In this document: positions 17,564 through 27,300 of the stretch, in pieces | Numbering within the stretch: position 1 is the first letter of the stretch | Layout: every line of letters begins with the position of its first letter | From: Fluviispira vulneris | GTDB lineage: Bacteria > Bdellovibrionota_B > Oligoflexia > Silvanigrellales > Silvanigrellaceae | DNA: 64,000 nucleotides | Direction: 5' to 3' | Assembly: GCF_014281055.1 (NCBI RefSeq) | Contig: NZ_JACRSE010000001.1 | Span: forward strand, 620,001 to 684,000 | Notes under the pieces: generated by a model | Databases searched by the model: none | Told to the model about the DNA's origin: nothing | The model's input: the letters and a program-made list of their open reading frames with translations, nothing else | Translations under genes and position numbers: made by a program

Positions 17564-19015
17564 CTAAAGGGGAGTTAAAAGATCTATTTTCTTTTTACTT
17601 GGAGTTTTAGGTAACATAATTGTAAAGACACTGCCAGAGCCCAATTCACTGCGCAGGGAAATACTTCCGCCATGTGCTTGCACCACATGTTTCACTATTG
17701 CCAGCCCCAATCCAGAACCACCGCCGAGACGATTGTGAGACTTATCAACGCGATAGAAACGTTCAAAAGCACGAATACGGGCATTGTCTGGGATACCTAT
17801 GCCTGAATCTTCTACAAAAATAATATGGTGAGTTTCATTTTGCCGCAAACTGATTTTGACTATGCCACCAGGGCGATTGTACTTGACTGCGTTGTCGACC
17901 AAATTCACCAAGACGGAATCAAACCGTTGGGCATCGACCAAAATTTCATGGATATCTGGGTCGACATCTGCCAGCAATTCAACACCCGCTTGTTTGGCTT
18001 TTGGTAAAATATTTTCTATCACACGGTTAAATCCCGCATGCACATCGTAAGGTTTTATTACGAGAGTTAGAGCACCTGATTCAAGCCCAGTTAATATCAA
18101 CATTTCATCGATTAATTTTGTGAGATTTTCAGAATTGCGCACAATAACTGAAAGGAAATTCTGTGCTCGTTCATTTGCTTGGAGGTCGGGCATATCTTGA
18201 ATGATTTCAGCATAACCACGAATAGCCGCAATGGGTGTTTTTAATTCATGACTCACGTTAGCGAAAAACTCTCTACGTATTTCTTCTCCTTTGTGAATAT
18301 CTGTGAGATCAAATAAAAATATCATAAAAACAGGATTCTGCTGTTCCGATTGAATGGCCACAATTTTTGCCCGCACGCGGCGGATTTCAGGGCCATCAAG
18401 GTGAATGGACTCAATGATTTGAGCAGGTATGTGAGACTTTTCATTCATATCCCTAATCATATTTTGAATGATTGCAGATATTTCAACATTTCTAAGAACT
18501 TCAAGGACATTACGGTCAACAACTTCACTGTACCAACCTATCCATCGCCTCACCGTGTTGTTTATTTTTATGACTTTGCCTTCTGAATTGAGGATTACGA
18601 CCCCTTCGCCAATGGCACCAAATATTTCATCAAGACGTGTATTTTGTTCACGAGCTTCGAGAATGCTAAAACGCATGCGTTTCGCCATATCTTGCACAGC
18701 GCGCGCTATCCTTGAAAATTCATCATTTCCAACGATGCGCAATTTATCAATGCCTGCATCGAAACCACCATGTCGGGTCAATTGCAATAAAGAATGGGTT
18801 GGTTTGTCTACCAAAATATATAAAATATAATAACAATAAATAAAAAACCCTGGTAAAATAAAAATAACTGGAAAGAATTGATCTAGAGAAATTGAAACAA
18901 ATGATCCTAAAATAATACCTAGAAAGATTCTTTGTTTTACTGTACTTGGGTAAAATACTGAAATTAGCGGGCGAAGATTAGCTTTTATTCTTGTGAATTT
19001 TGATTCTAAATTCAC
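17564..19015 (-). CDS. PhoR-like sensor histidine kinase
   Basis: Domains in order: two N-terminal membrane segments (residues about 27-70), a HAMP-like linker, a PAS domain (about 125-240), HisKA with the phospho-His in FFANVSHELKTPIAAIRGY, and HATPase_c with N, G1 and G2 boxes (DNAVKYNRP, EDSGIGIP, GGGSGLGLAIVKHV). At 483 residues it resembles PhoR/VicK kinases. Its GTG start overlaps the dtd stop by 4 bases and it ends 11 bases before crtD, so it is in the pigment unit, which is unexpected. No response regulator lies alongside. It may sense envelope or light-related stress and control pigment, but that link is inferred from gene order alone. Confidence 0.92.
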   Translation of the reverse strand: MNLESKFTRIKANLRPLISVFYPSTVKQRIFLGIILGSFVSISLDQFFPVIFILPGFFIYCYYILYILVDKPTHSLLQLTRHGGFDAGIDKLRIVGNDEFSRIARAVQDMAKRMRFSILEAREQNTRLDEIFGAIGEGVVILNSEGKVIKINNTVRRWIGWYSEVVDRNVLEVLRNVEISAIIQNMIRDMNEKSHIPAQIIESIHLDGPEIRRVRAKIVAIQSEQQNPVFMIFLFDLTDIHKGEEIRREFFANVSHELKTPIAAIRGYAEIIQDMPDLQANERAQNFLSVIVRNSENLTKLIDEMLILTGLESGALTLVIKPYDVHAGFNRVIENILPKAKQAGVELLADVDPDIHEILVDAQRFDSVLVNLVDNAVKYNRPGGIVKISLRQNETHHIIFVEDSGIGIPDNARIRAFERFYRVDKSHNRLGGGSGLGLAIVKHVVQAHGGSISLRSELGSGSVFTIMLPKTPSKKKIDLLTPL

Positions 19016-19539
19016 AAAAGCCCCTTCACACCTGCATCGATTATTAAAGTAACTGGACCATCGTTGCAGAATGTAACTTTCATATCAGCAGCAAAAATTC
19101 CACTTAAAACCTTAAGTTCTTCTGCTTTTTTCTTAAGTGTCTCTAAGAAAAGATCATAAATAGCTTTTGCTAAATTTGGCTTAGCTGATAGAGTAAAACT
19201 TGGCCTATTGCCTTTTTTGCAGTCTGCAAAAACAGTGAATTGACTGATTAAATACAAACCACCTTTTATATCACGTACCGACAAATTCATTTTGTCATTG
19301 GAGTCATTAAAAATGCGCAGTGATATTAGTTTTTCTGCAAGTTTTTCAAGACTGGGATAAAAACTTTTTAACAGAATAGGTATGTCTGTTTCTGGTATAT
19401 CTGGGAGGGATTGATAGCTACCCACTCCAAACAATATCACCAAACCATTCTCTAAGCGGCCTTGGGATTTTCCTTCGATCACAACTTCAGCATGAGTGGC
19501 TCTCTGCACAACACACCTAACAAGAAGCTCTTCATGCAT
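19012..19539 (-). CDS. dtd: D-aminoacyl-tRNA deacylase
   Basis: The product has both signature elements of Dtd: SQFTVFADCKKGNRPSFT (the SQxTL..KG.RPSF region) and the C-terminal CNDGPVTLIIDA (the NxGPxT motif). It hydrolyses D-amino acids, and glycine from tRNA-Ala, off mischarged tRNA. It is 175 residues against the usual ~145; the extra residues form an insert around SLPDIPETDIPILLKSF after the second strand. TAAGGA lies 9 bases before the ATG. It is the first gene of the unit running into the histidine kinase and crt genes, with a 4-base overlap to the kinase. Confidence 0.93.
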   Translation of the reverse strand: MHEELLVRCVVQRATHAEVVIEGKSQGRLENGLVILFGVGSYQSLPDIPETDIPILLKSFYPSLEKLAEKLISLRIFNDSNDKMNLSVRDIKGGLYLISQFTVFADCKKGNRPSFTLSAKPNLAKAIYDLFLETLKKKAEELKVLSGIFAADMKVTFCNDGPVTLIIDAGVKGLL

Positions 19540-19554
19540 TCTTAATTTTCCTTA

Positions 19555-20427
19555 TTAAGGCAAGCTTTGAAACGCAGGGTAAGTGAAAAAGATAAAATGA
19601 ATTAAATTTAAGCCAAAATGGGCAAGAATTGCTGCTTCAATCTTCCCTGACTTTTGATAGGCATAACCATATCCTAATCCTGCTATAAATGCAAAAATAG
19701 CAAAGAGATAACCTGAATAAAGATGTGCATACCCAAATAATACAGCAACGAAAACATTGGCCAGAACAGGGGCAGAAACTTTTGCCTTAAAATATTTCGA
19801 AAGGAATTCAAAGATTTTTCGTTGTAAAAAACCTCTAAAAAAGACCTCTTCTGCAACACACACTAAAAATAAATTTATCGAAAGAAAATAAAACGAACCG
19901 CTTGGTAATTTAAAATCAAATTTAATATATCCAGTTATTAGTCCTGTAGGGATTATAATGGCTAAAATAACTGCTAAAGGTAAAAGTAAATCTTTAAATA
20001 CCTTTTTCCAATCTGAAAGTTTATCTGATTTTTTAATTAATATAGCTGCAAAAATAATGGCACAAACTGATTTCTCGACATTGATATCTAGCCAAAATGG
20101 TTTCGAAATAGGACTAAATCTCACCCCTGTAAATATAGGAATTTCAGTTGAATAAGGAAAATCTTCTGCAACTAAAATATACATAAAACAAAGTAAAACT
20201 ATAAAAGAAAAATTCTTAATAAATAAACTGGTTTTCTTTTCATAAACTAAACAGAAAAATGTAAATAACAGGACAAAAATCAATGACTGATAAGAAATAT
20301 ATCCTTCGTAAAAGGAAGCAAAAAGAAAAATATAAGAAATTGCAATTGGGACAATTGGTTTCACAAAAAACCAAAGAGAAATAGAAGATAAACAAACAAG
20401 GGCAAAAAGGAGATTGGTACTCAGCAT
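19555..20427 (-). CDS. CPBP family intramembrane metalloprotease
   Basis: The 290-residue, strongly hydrophobic protein has about eight membrane segments and the three CPBP motifs: CVAEEVFFRGFLQR (EExxxR), VLFGYAHLYSG (FxxxH) and AILAHFGLNLIHF (HxxxN). This family includes CAAX prenyl proteases and bacteriocin-processing or self-immunity proteins, with the active site in the membrane. The substrate cannot be told from sequence. The hemL terminator lies immediately upstream, so it has its own promoter. Its stop lies 15 bases before the dtd start. Confidence 0.9.
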   Translation of the reverse strand: MLSTNLLFALVCLSSISLWFFVKPIVPIAISYIFLFASFYEGYISYQSLIFVLLFTFFCLVYEKKTSLFIKNFSFIVLLCFMYILVAEDFPYSTEIPIFTGVRFSPISKPFWLDINVEKSVCAIIFAAILIKKSDKLSDWKKVFKDLLLPLAVILAIIIPTGLITGYIKFDFKLPSGSFYFLSINLFLVCVAEEVFFRGFLQRKIFEFLSKYFKAKVSAPVLANVFVAVLFGYAHLYSGYLFAIFAFIAGLGYGYAYQKSGKIEAAILAHFGLNLIHFIFFTYPAFQSLP

Positions 20428-20442
20428 AAGAATAGATCCTTT

Positions 20443-20470
20443 AAAAAAACCGAAGAGCTATTCTTCGGTT
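20443..20470 (-). terminator. Rho-independent terminator of hemL
   Basis: On the minus strand an 8-bp perfect stem (ACCGAAGA / TCTTCGGT, loop of 5) is followed by a run of seven T. The hairpin begins inside the last codons of hemL and includes its stop codon, so it should end the pyrG-hemL transcript and isolate the CPBP gene downstream. Confidence 0.85.
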
Positions 20471-21768
20471 ATTAAAACGTTCTTAACGACTTCCACCATC
20501 TTTTTCAGATCATTTTCCTCGATACATGTACTTAAAAACCCAACTTCATATCCACTTGGACCCAAATAAATCCCTTGTTTAATCCATGCATGATAAACTT
20601 TATTAAAAAGATTCATATCTGTGGAAGCAACTTCAGAGAAATGAGTCGGCAATTTATTCGTTCCAAAAAAGAAACAAAAAAATGAGCCTATGCGAACGTA
20701 ACAAACTTTTGACTTTTCTATAAAGCTCTTTAATTCTGCATCAACTATAGAATCTAATTTTTGTCCTAAATTTTCAAGCTTAGTAAAAGCATTTTGTTGC
20801 TCTATTTCACAAAGTGTAGCATATCCTGCAACCATAGCAAGTGGATTACCAGACAAGGTACCTGCTTGATACGCTGCTCCCAAAGGAGCGACTTGTTGCA
20901 TTATTTGCTTTTTCCCCCCATATGCTGCAGCAGGAACTCCACCTCCGATTATTTTTCCAAAAGTCCACATATCTGGCTCAACTGAAAAAATTTCAGCACA
21001 TCCGCCACGTGCTAAGCGAAATCCTGTCATAACTTCATCGAAAATTAGAACTGCACCATATTTTTCTGTTACATTACGCAAAAATTCTAAAAAACCAGGC
21101 TTAGGTAAAACCAATCCCATATTTGCAGCAACAGGCTCAATTATAACAGCTGCAATGTCGTCTCCATATTTTTCAAACAATTCAAGCACACTTTCTTCGC
21201 TATTATAAATAGCAGTTAATGTGTCTGCAGTTGTGCCAACTGGCACGCCTGCTGAACTTGGATTGCCTAAAGTTGCCAATCCGCTACCTGCTTTCACGAG
21301 AAATTGATCCGCATGTCCATGGTAACAGCCTTCAAATTTAATAAATTTATTTTTTCTGGTGGCCGCCCGTGCAGCTCTCACGGCACTCATCGTTGCTTCT
21401 GTACCGCTGCTGACAAAGCGCAACATTTCAAGCCCTGGCACCCAATCCATAATTTTTTCAGCCAATTTCACTTCGAGATCGGATGGAGCACCAAAAGTAA
21501 CAGCCTTATAAAGTTGCTCTTGCATAGCTCCAATAATCGCAGGGTTGGAATAACCAACTATGAGTGGTCCCCAAGATGAACAAAAATCTATAAATTCATT
21601 GCCATCGACATCGTACAGATATTTGCCTTTCCCAGCAGAAAAGACAATGGGAGTCCCTCCAACCGAGCGAAAGGATCGCACTGGAGAATTCACTCCACCT
21701 GGAAAGACTCGATAGCTTCTTTCCATAACAGAAATTGAGTGAGAGAAATTGAGTTCGTTATTTTTCAA
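20458..21768 (-). CDS. hemL: Glutamate-1-semialdehyde 2,1-aminomutase
   Basis: The 436-residue, PLP-dependent class III aminotransferase has FPGGVNSPVRSFRSVGG, the typical HemL opening, SSGTEATMSAVRAARA for phosphate binding, LIFDEVMTGFR, and FGKIIGGGVPAAAYGG with the PLP lysine. It converts glutamate-1-semialdehyde to 5-aminolevulinate, the tetrapyrrole precursor made by the C5 pathway. The start is TTG, with AGGAG about 9 bases upstream; an internal ATG 14 codons later would cut the conserved N-terminus. It follows pyrG by 12 bases and is probably co-transcribed with it. Confidence 0.96.
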   Translation of the reverse strand: MKNNELNFSHSISVMERSYRVFPGGVNSPVRSFRSVGGTPIVFSAGKGKYLYDVDGNEFIDFCSSWGPLIVGYSNPAIIGAMQEQLYKAVTFGAPSDLEVKLAEKIMDWVPGLEMLRFVSSGTEATMSAVRAARAATRKNKFIKFEGCYHGHADQFLVKAGSGLATLGNPSSAGVPVGTTADTLTAIYNSEESVLELFEKYGDDIAAVIIEPVAANMGLVLPKPGFLEFLRNVTEKYGAVLIFDEVMTGFRLARGGCAEIFSVEPDMWTFGKIIGGGVPAAAYGGKKQIMQQVAPLGAAYQAGTLSGNPLAMVAGYATLCEIEQQNAFTKLENLGQKLDSIVDAELKSFIEKSKVCYVRIGSFFCFFFGTNKLPTHFSEVASTDMNLFNKVYHAWIKQGIYLGPSGYEVGFLSTCIEENDLKKMVEVVKNVLITEE

Positions 21769-21780
21769 AGCTTAATTCTC

Positions 21781-23427
21781 CTATTTATGGATAGATCTTT
21801 CCAAAGCAGCCGCAACAAAGTCCTTAAATAAGGGATGAGGTGCAATCGGACGGCTTTTGAGCTCAGGGTGTGCCTGACAACCTAAAAACCATGGATGATT
21901 ATTTAATTCCATCATTTCAACTAACGTACCATCTGGGCTTTCTCCTGAAACGATAAAGCCAGACGCTTCAAAGCGTGAGCGGAATTCTGGATTGAATTCA
22001 TAGCGATGGCGATGGCGCTCACTAATACGATCGTTCCCATAAGCTTGGAAGCCCTTGCTACCTCTGCGCACAATACAGTCATAAGCGCCTAAGCGCATGC
22101 TCCCGCCTTTTTTATCCACACTTTGTTGGCTTTCCATCAAATGGATAATTTTATTGCGCGCATTGGTGTCGAACTCCTCGGAAGTGGCATCTGCAATACC
22201 TAAAACATTACGAGCATATTCAAGACAAGCGAGCTGCATACCTAAACATATACCAAAAAATGGAATGTTATTTTCTCGAGCAAATTGAATTGCTGCCATT
22301 TTCCCAAGGACACCCCGATCGCCAAAACCTCCAGGAACCAAAATAGCATCATATTCGCTCAAAATTTCTTTTGTATTTGCCACACTGAGTTGCTCTGAAT
22401 CTATTCCGATAATTTCAACATGCGCTTCATTTGCTATGCCTGCGTGAGTTAAAGCTTCATACACGGATTTATAAGAATCCCGTGTACCCATGTATTTACC
22501 AACGACGCCAATTTTTAAAGAATGTTTTGGTCTTTCTATACATTCAATGATTCTATTCCATTCACTTAAATTTGGTTGAGCTGTCCAAATGCCAAGAAGC
22601 TCGACAATACGAGCGTCCATTCTTTGCTCATGGTAGATAATAGGCATTTTGTAAATGCTATCGGCATCAAGAGCTTCAAAGACACTTTCCTTAGGGAGAT
22701 TGCAAAATGTCGATATTTTCATGCGCACATCTTGTGACATAGGCTGATCGGCACGACAGATTAAAATATCAGGTTGAATACCGATTGAACGCAATTCTTT
22801 TACGGAATGCTGCGTGGGCTTTGTTTTCAACTCACCCGCAGCACGAATATATGGAATAAGGGTAACATGAATAAAAATAGAATTTTCTTTACCCACATCA
22901 TTGCGGAACTGGCGAATAGCTTCAAGGAATGGTAGACTTTCAATATCGCCAATGGTGCCGCCAATTTCAACGATCGAAACATCCGCGCCTTCTGATGCTG
23001 TCACGATGTTTGCTTTAATTTGATCTGTGATATGAGGAATTACTTGAACTGTTCCTCCAAGGTAATCTCCACGGCGTTCTTTATTGATGACTGTGTCGTA
23101 GACTTGGCCAGAGGTAAAGCTATTGCGTTTCGCTAAATTCGCTTTGGTAAAACGCTGATAATGCCCTAAATCAAGGTCCGTTTCTGCTCCGTCATCTGTA
23201 ACAAAAACCTCTCCATGCTGAAAAGGAGACATTGTCCCAGGATCAACGTTTATGTAAGGATCCATTTTTGTCATTGAAACACGCAATCCGCGGGTTTCGA
23301 GCAGTGCGCCAATACTGGCCGCAGCGAGCCCTTTTCCGATACTTGAGACCACGCCACCAGTAACAAATATATATTTTACAGGGTGTTGAGAGAAACGTTT
23401 GGGGGATTTACTATCATGATGTTGCAT
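21781..23427 (-). CDS. pyrG: CTP synthase
   Basis: The 548-residue enzyme has an N-terminal synthetase domain ([46 protein letters not shown]) and a C-terminal class I glutamine amidotransferase with nucleophile Cys in [17 protein letters not shown] and the His-Glu pair in [10 protein letters not shown]. It makes CTP from UTP, ATP and glutamine. A short N-terminal extension ([16 protein letters not shown]) precedes the usual start. The gene is divergent from the unknown gene at 23509, with about 80 bases between for both promoters. Confidence 0.98.
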   Translation of the reverse strand: MQHHDSKSPKRFSQHPVKYIFVTGGVVSSIGKGLAAASIGALLETRGLRVSMTKMDPYINVDPGTMSPFQHGEVFVTDDGAETDLDLGHYQRFTKANLAKRNSFTSGQVYDTVINKERRGDYLGGTVQVIPHITDQIKANIVTASEGADVSIVEIGGTIGDIESLPFLEAIRQFRNDVGKENSIFIHVTLIPYIRAAGELKTKPTQHSVKELRSIGIQPDILICRADQPMSQDVRMKISTFCNLPKESVFEALDADSIYKMPIIYHEQRMDARIVELLGIWTAQPNLSEWNRIIECIERPKHSLKIGVVGKYMGTRDSYKSVYEALTHAGIANEAHVEIIGIDSEQLSVANTKEILSEYDAILVPGGFGDRGVLGKMAAIQFARENNIPFFGICLGMQLACLEYARNVLGIADATSEEFDTNARNKIIHLMESQQSVDKKGGSMRLGAYDCIVRRGSKGFQAYGNDRISERHRHRYEFNPEFRSRFEASGFIVSGESPDGTLVEMMELNNHPWFLGCQAHPELKSRPIAPHPLFKDFVAAALERSIHK

Positions 23428-23508
23428 TATACTTACTCCGTTCGATAATCTTGTTTCGACACGGGAACACAGAGTAACACTAACTAATGGTCAGGAGTCA
23501 AGATAACA

Positions 23509-25167
23509 ATGAAGAATCTACGCAGCCAATTTCAAATGACTGCAGAAAATCATTCCACAGATGGAATTGTTTCTCATATGTTAATGGGCTTTGTGGAAAG
23601 AAAAATTTCTCCGCAAACAATTGCTGATGTTTTACGTGCTCAAATTTTTGAGTCTCACGTACCAGCACACCTCTTAAATATTGCTACATGCAATGGCATC
23701 TTAGAAGCCGTTACCCAAGCAAACTCTACAGAAGATTGTAGCGATCTCGTCTTTTATCTTTCGTCACATCCTCAATTTCCTGAGTTTTTGTCTTTTAAAG
23801 CGGCTTCTGGTTCTCTTCGTGCCTTATTGCGCTACCTTCAAAAAAATATGTCGCAAGAACTGTTAGGCAATATCAGAATAGATTCCATCATTGAATTACT
23901 TTCTGAAAGAATCCTATCTTTTTTCCACGCACGCAAACCAGTTGACCTAGATGATAAAGCAAATTTAACAATTTTAATAAAAACAACAAATCCCACCCTT
24001 GCTAAACTTATGCGAAATTCTCCGCATTTTCAGCACCTTAGATTTATGCTCATGTCTCCTAATGATTATATGAATGAGACGAGTGTAGCATCCGTTCGCC
24101 CTCAACCACTAGAAATGTTAAATATCATTTTAAAAACTGCGGACGATCATCTTTTACGCAATGGCACTTCTTATTATAAAACGGAGCCAACGAGCCAAGG
24201 AACATCGGGTCGAATTAAGCATTTTAATACAGCAATGGATATTTTAAAATCAACTCAGGCATCGGATTTTAAAACCGGATTTATCGTTGAATGGATTTTT
24301 GATAAAGCTTTAGTGGAAGCTATTTTACACGAAGAAAATCATACTAGTTATATTAATTTAATTAAAATGATCAGCATAAATATGGGAAATCAACTCCATA
24401 TTCTTCGTGGACTTATTAAAGCCATACAAAAAGATTTTTCTTTTTTAGCATCTCATCCTATGCAAAAGATACAAGAATATAAACCAAGTTTACTTGAAAG
24501 GGCTTTGAGTCTTGCGCAAAATATCTTTCCATCAATTGTTACGTTAGCCGAAAAAGATAACAATTATACAGCAAAATATATTGCAAACTGGGCTATTGAA
24601 ATTCCTATTCAAAATGAAGAAAGTCGTTTCTTTAAAAGAATTCATTGGCGTTGGATTCGAACACTCGCGGCGCATATTTGGGATGCAAGCCTACGTGAAC
24701 CACCAAATTGGGTGATTGAGGGTGGCAGCCAATACTGTGCAACAATATTTCAAACTGCACCTGCACAATGGCTACAAGAGCACTCATTCCGTTTACTTGA
24801 AAAAGTTTACCAAGAAACTCTCGTTGAAAACTTTGAACCTGCTCAACAGCATTATGACTATGTCGAATTTATTGCACGATCAATGCGCAAAAAATCACCC
24901 TTTTTTGCCAGTAGAACAGAATCTCTCTATGCGCTTCATCTACTCTCTCGATTGACACGAACAGAAGCTATGCAATATGCAAGTGCCGAAGCACGTTTTC
25001 AATCGCAGCTCGCAAACTCACACAATAATCATGAGATTTCTGCTGAATTTGCTATGTGGAAAGAAATAATTCTCAACCCGAACATTGAAGAAAACTTAGG
25101 TAACAATCCCATAACGAGAGCACTTGCTGTGCTTGCAAGGCTCGCTAAGGAAACTTCAAAGAAATAA
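23509..25167 (+). CDS. Conserved-looking helical protein of unknown function
   Basis: The 552-residue protein is predicted to be mostly helical, soluble and without signal peptide or membrane segments. I find no motif that names a family. Repeated Leu/Ile-rich helices suggest a HEAT- or ARM-like scaffold, but I cannot mark repeat units. It lies 9 bases before the asparagine synthetase gene on the same strand, so the pair form an operon. Codon use and composition match the neighbours. Function not assigned. Confidence 0.75.
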   Translation: MKNLRSQFQMTAENHSTDGIVSHMLMGFVERKISPQTIADVLRAQIFESHVPAHLLNIATCNGILEAVTQANSTEDCSDLVFYLSSHPQFPEFLSFKAASGSLRALLRYLQKNMSQELLGNIRIDSIIELLSERILSFFHARKPVDLDDKANLTILIKTTNPTLAKLMRNSPHFQHLRFMLMSPNDYMNETSVASVRPQPLEMLNIILKTADDHLLRNGTSYYKTEPTSQGTSGRIKHFNTAMDILKSTQASDFKTGFIVEWIFDKALVEAILHEENHTSYINLIKMISINMGNQLHILRGLIKAIQKDFSFLASHPMQKIQEYKPSLLERALSLAQNIFPSIVTLAEKDNNYTAKYIANWAIEIPIQNEESRFFKRIHWRWIRTLAAHIWDASLREPPNWVIEGGSQYCATIFQTAPAQWLQEHSFRLLEKVYQETLVENFEPAQQHYDYVEFIARSMRKKSPFFASRTESLYALHLLSRLTRTEAMQYASAEARFQSQLANSHNNHEISAEFAMWKEIILNPNIEENLGNNPITRALAVLARLAKETSKK

Positions 25168-25176
25168 GAAAATAAT

Positions 25177-27300
25177 ATGTGTGGTTATTCTGGTCTTATT
25201 TTTTCTCCTAGCAGTACTTATGCAAAAGATTCACAAAATAAAGAAAAATTCTTTGCTGCAGCTGCACGTTTGCAGCATCGTGGCAATGAACCTATGCGCA
25301 AAGAAGCATTTAATAACCTTTTATTAGCTCATTTTCGCTTGGCATTCCAAGGAATTGCCACAAATATTCAACCCATGTTCAATCAAAATAAAAAATGGGT
25401 AATTACCTTCAACGGTGAGATCTATAACTTCCCAAAATTGAGAAAAAAAATCCAAACAGAATTTGAATATAATTTTCAAACAAAAGGCGATACTGAAGCC
25501 ATTCTTGCTGGTTTTTTAAATTATGGTCAACAAATAAAAGATCTCTTAGAAGGTGAATACAGTTTCGTGATCAGTCGAACAGATGGTACAGAGATCTTTG
25601 CTATGCGTGACCCTTATGGAGTGAAACCTCTTTTTTTAGCCCTTGAAGGTGTCGACAGCAAAATTTTTGCCAATGCACAAGAAGTATATTTATTTGACAC
25701 GAGATCCATTCATTTTGCCAGTGAAATAAAAGGACTGATGTGTGAAAAAAAATGGGATCGCAATGGATTTATCAAGCAATTTGTTGGATTATATGAACCA
25801 ATTAGAACACCGTTTCAAAATATTATTCAATTGCCACCAAATTCTTTCTTATACGCAAAAAAAAGCGGTAATACATTCAATACAAAAATTCAAATTAATA
25901 ATAAACCTATTCGAAATGCTTTTATTACAGAAGAAAAAAATGATAATGAATTGTATGGTGAATTCTCAAAAAGATTAAGCCGTTCAGTACACAACAGAAT
26001 GCTATCCGAAACAGAACTCGGAGTTTATTTAAGCGGAGGAGTAGATTCCCGAGTTATAGCTTATGAGGCTTCACAATATTATTTAAAAAATAAAATTAAT
26101 AAAAAATTAAAATCATTTACAATTAGTTTTAAAAACGAAGTCTTTGATGAGGCCAATGAATCTCTTGCTTACGCCCATAAGTTAAATTTTACCCCACATG
26201 TGCTTCAAATTCATGATCAAGATTTAGCGTATTCTTATAAACATGCAGTATATCATTCAGAGAATATTCAACCCTATACAAATGGAGCTGCAAAATGGTG
26301 GTTAAGCCGTTTTACAGCTAAATATGTTAAAGGTGTTTTAACCGGTGATGGAGCCGATGAGTTACTTTGTGGTTATCCAAGTTTCCAATATGTGAATTGG
26401 TGGAAATTTGCTTTACACAATCGTGAAGAAAAAAATTTATTCGACAAAATTGCAAAAACGCCTTTAGGTCAAAATTGGCGCGATTCAGTTTATGCAAAGA
26501 AGTTTTTAAATGAAAGTAAAGATCCTTGGGCCGCAGGCTCAAGTGCAGAAGGATTGGGAGAAGATTTTATTGAAAGTCTTACTGTTTGGGGAGTTCCTCA
26601 TCCCCTTTTCACTCAGATAAAAACTATTGCAACATCCCTTTTAGGCGCAGATGAAGCAGATAAATTTTTAAAAGAACAGAGGGAATCTGTCTCTTCTTGG
26701 TTTGCATTTGGTCTAAAAAATAGTGATGAATTTCTCACAGATCCGAATAATTCCTTGTTACTTTGGCAAAATTACTTTGCAAGAACCCATCTACCAGTGC
26801 AAGTTCTTAATTGGGTTGGGGATAGAATGGAAATGGCAAATACTTTAGAAGGACGTACTCCATTTTTATCTATGGAAATGAAAAATTTTATTTATAATTT
26901 AAAAGATAATATGCTTATAAGAGGTTTTGAAAACAAATCAATTTTACGCAGAAGCTATAAAAGCAAAATTGATTCACATTATGCTATGGCTCCTAAAAAA
27001 CAATTTGGTGCCCCTTTTCTCTTTGAAGAGAAGGAAATAAAAAAAAGTCAACAAAATATATTATTAAAAGCTAAAGAAACAAATTTATTTGAAGAAAAGG
27101 CAATTAAAGATCTTATTTTAGTACTTAATGATCCTTCATTTAAAAAGAAATCATCTCCTCATACATACACACACTTGCAAGCTGCTTTTCAAACATTTAT
27201 GAGTTTTTCAATGATCGATGATAGTATCGTTAAGGAAATTACCCCAAAAAGAAACCTTGAGTATGAAGAAAAGGTTATTATTAATCAAAAAGTTTTTTAA
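25177..27300 (+). CDS. asnB: Asparagine synthetase (glutamine-hydrolysing)
   Basis: The initiator Met is followed by Cys2 (MCGYSGL), the glutaminase nucleophile, and FNGEIYNF follows in the N-terminal Ntn domain. The synthetase domain holds the PP-loop YLSGGVDSRVIAYEA and the downstream TGDGADELLCGYP. At 707 residues it is longer than E. coli AsnB (554), with insertions in the C-terminal domain and a tail of about 60 residues. It transfers ammonia from glutamine to aspartate via aspartyl-AMP. Other members amidate secondary metabolites or surface sugars, so the true acceptor could differ. It is the second gene of an operon with the unknown gene at 23509. Confidence 0.88.
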   Translation: MCGYSGLIFSPSSTYAKDSQNKEKFFAAAARLQHRGNEPMRKEAFNNLLLAHFRLAFQGIATNIQPMFNQNKKWVITFNGEIYNFPKLRKKIQTEFEYNFQTKGDTEAILAGFLNYGQQIKDLLEGEYSFVISRTDGTEIFAMRDPYGVKPLFLALEGVDSKIFANAQEVYLFDTRSIHFASEIKGLMCEKKWDRNGFIKQFVGLYEPIRTPFQNIIQLPPNSFLYAKKSGNTFNTKIQINNKPIRNAFITEEKNDNELYGEFSKRLSRSVHNRMLSETELGVYLSGGVDSRVIAYEASQYYLKNKINKKLKSFTISFKNEVFDEANESLAYAHKLNFTPHVLQIHDQDLAYSYKHAVYHSENIQPYTNGAAKWWLSRFTAKYVKGVLTGDGADELLCGYPSFQYVNWWKFALHNREEKNLFDKIAKTPLGQNWRDSVYAKKFLNESKDPWAAGSSAEGLGEDFIESLTVWGVPHPLFTQIKTIATSLLGADEADKFLKEQRESVSSWFAFGLKNSDEFLTDPNNSLLLWQNYFARTHLPVQVLNWVGDRMEMANTLEGRTPFLSMEMKNFIYNLKDNMLIRGFENKSILRRSYKSKIDSHYAMAPKKQFGAPFLFEEKEIKKSQQNILLKAKETNLFEEKAIKDLILVLNDPSFKKKSSPHTYTHLQAAFQTFMSFSMIDDSIVKEITPKRNLEYEEKVIINQKVF

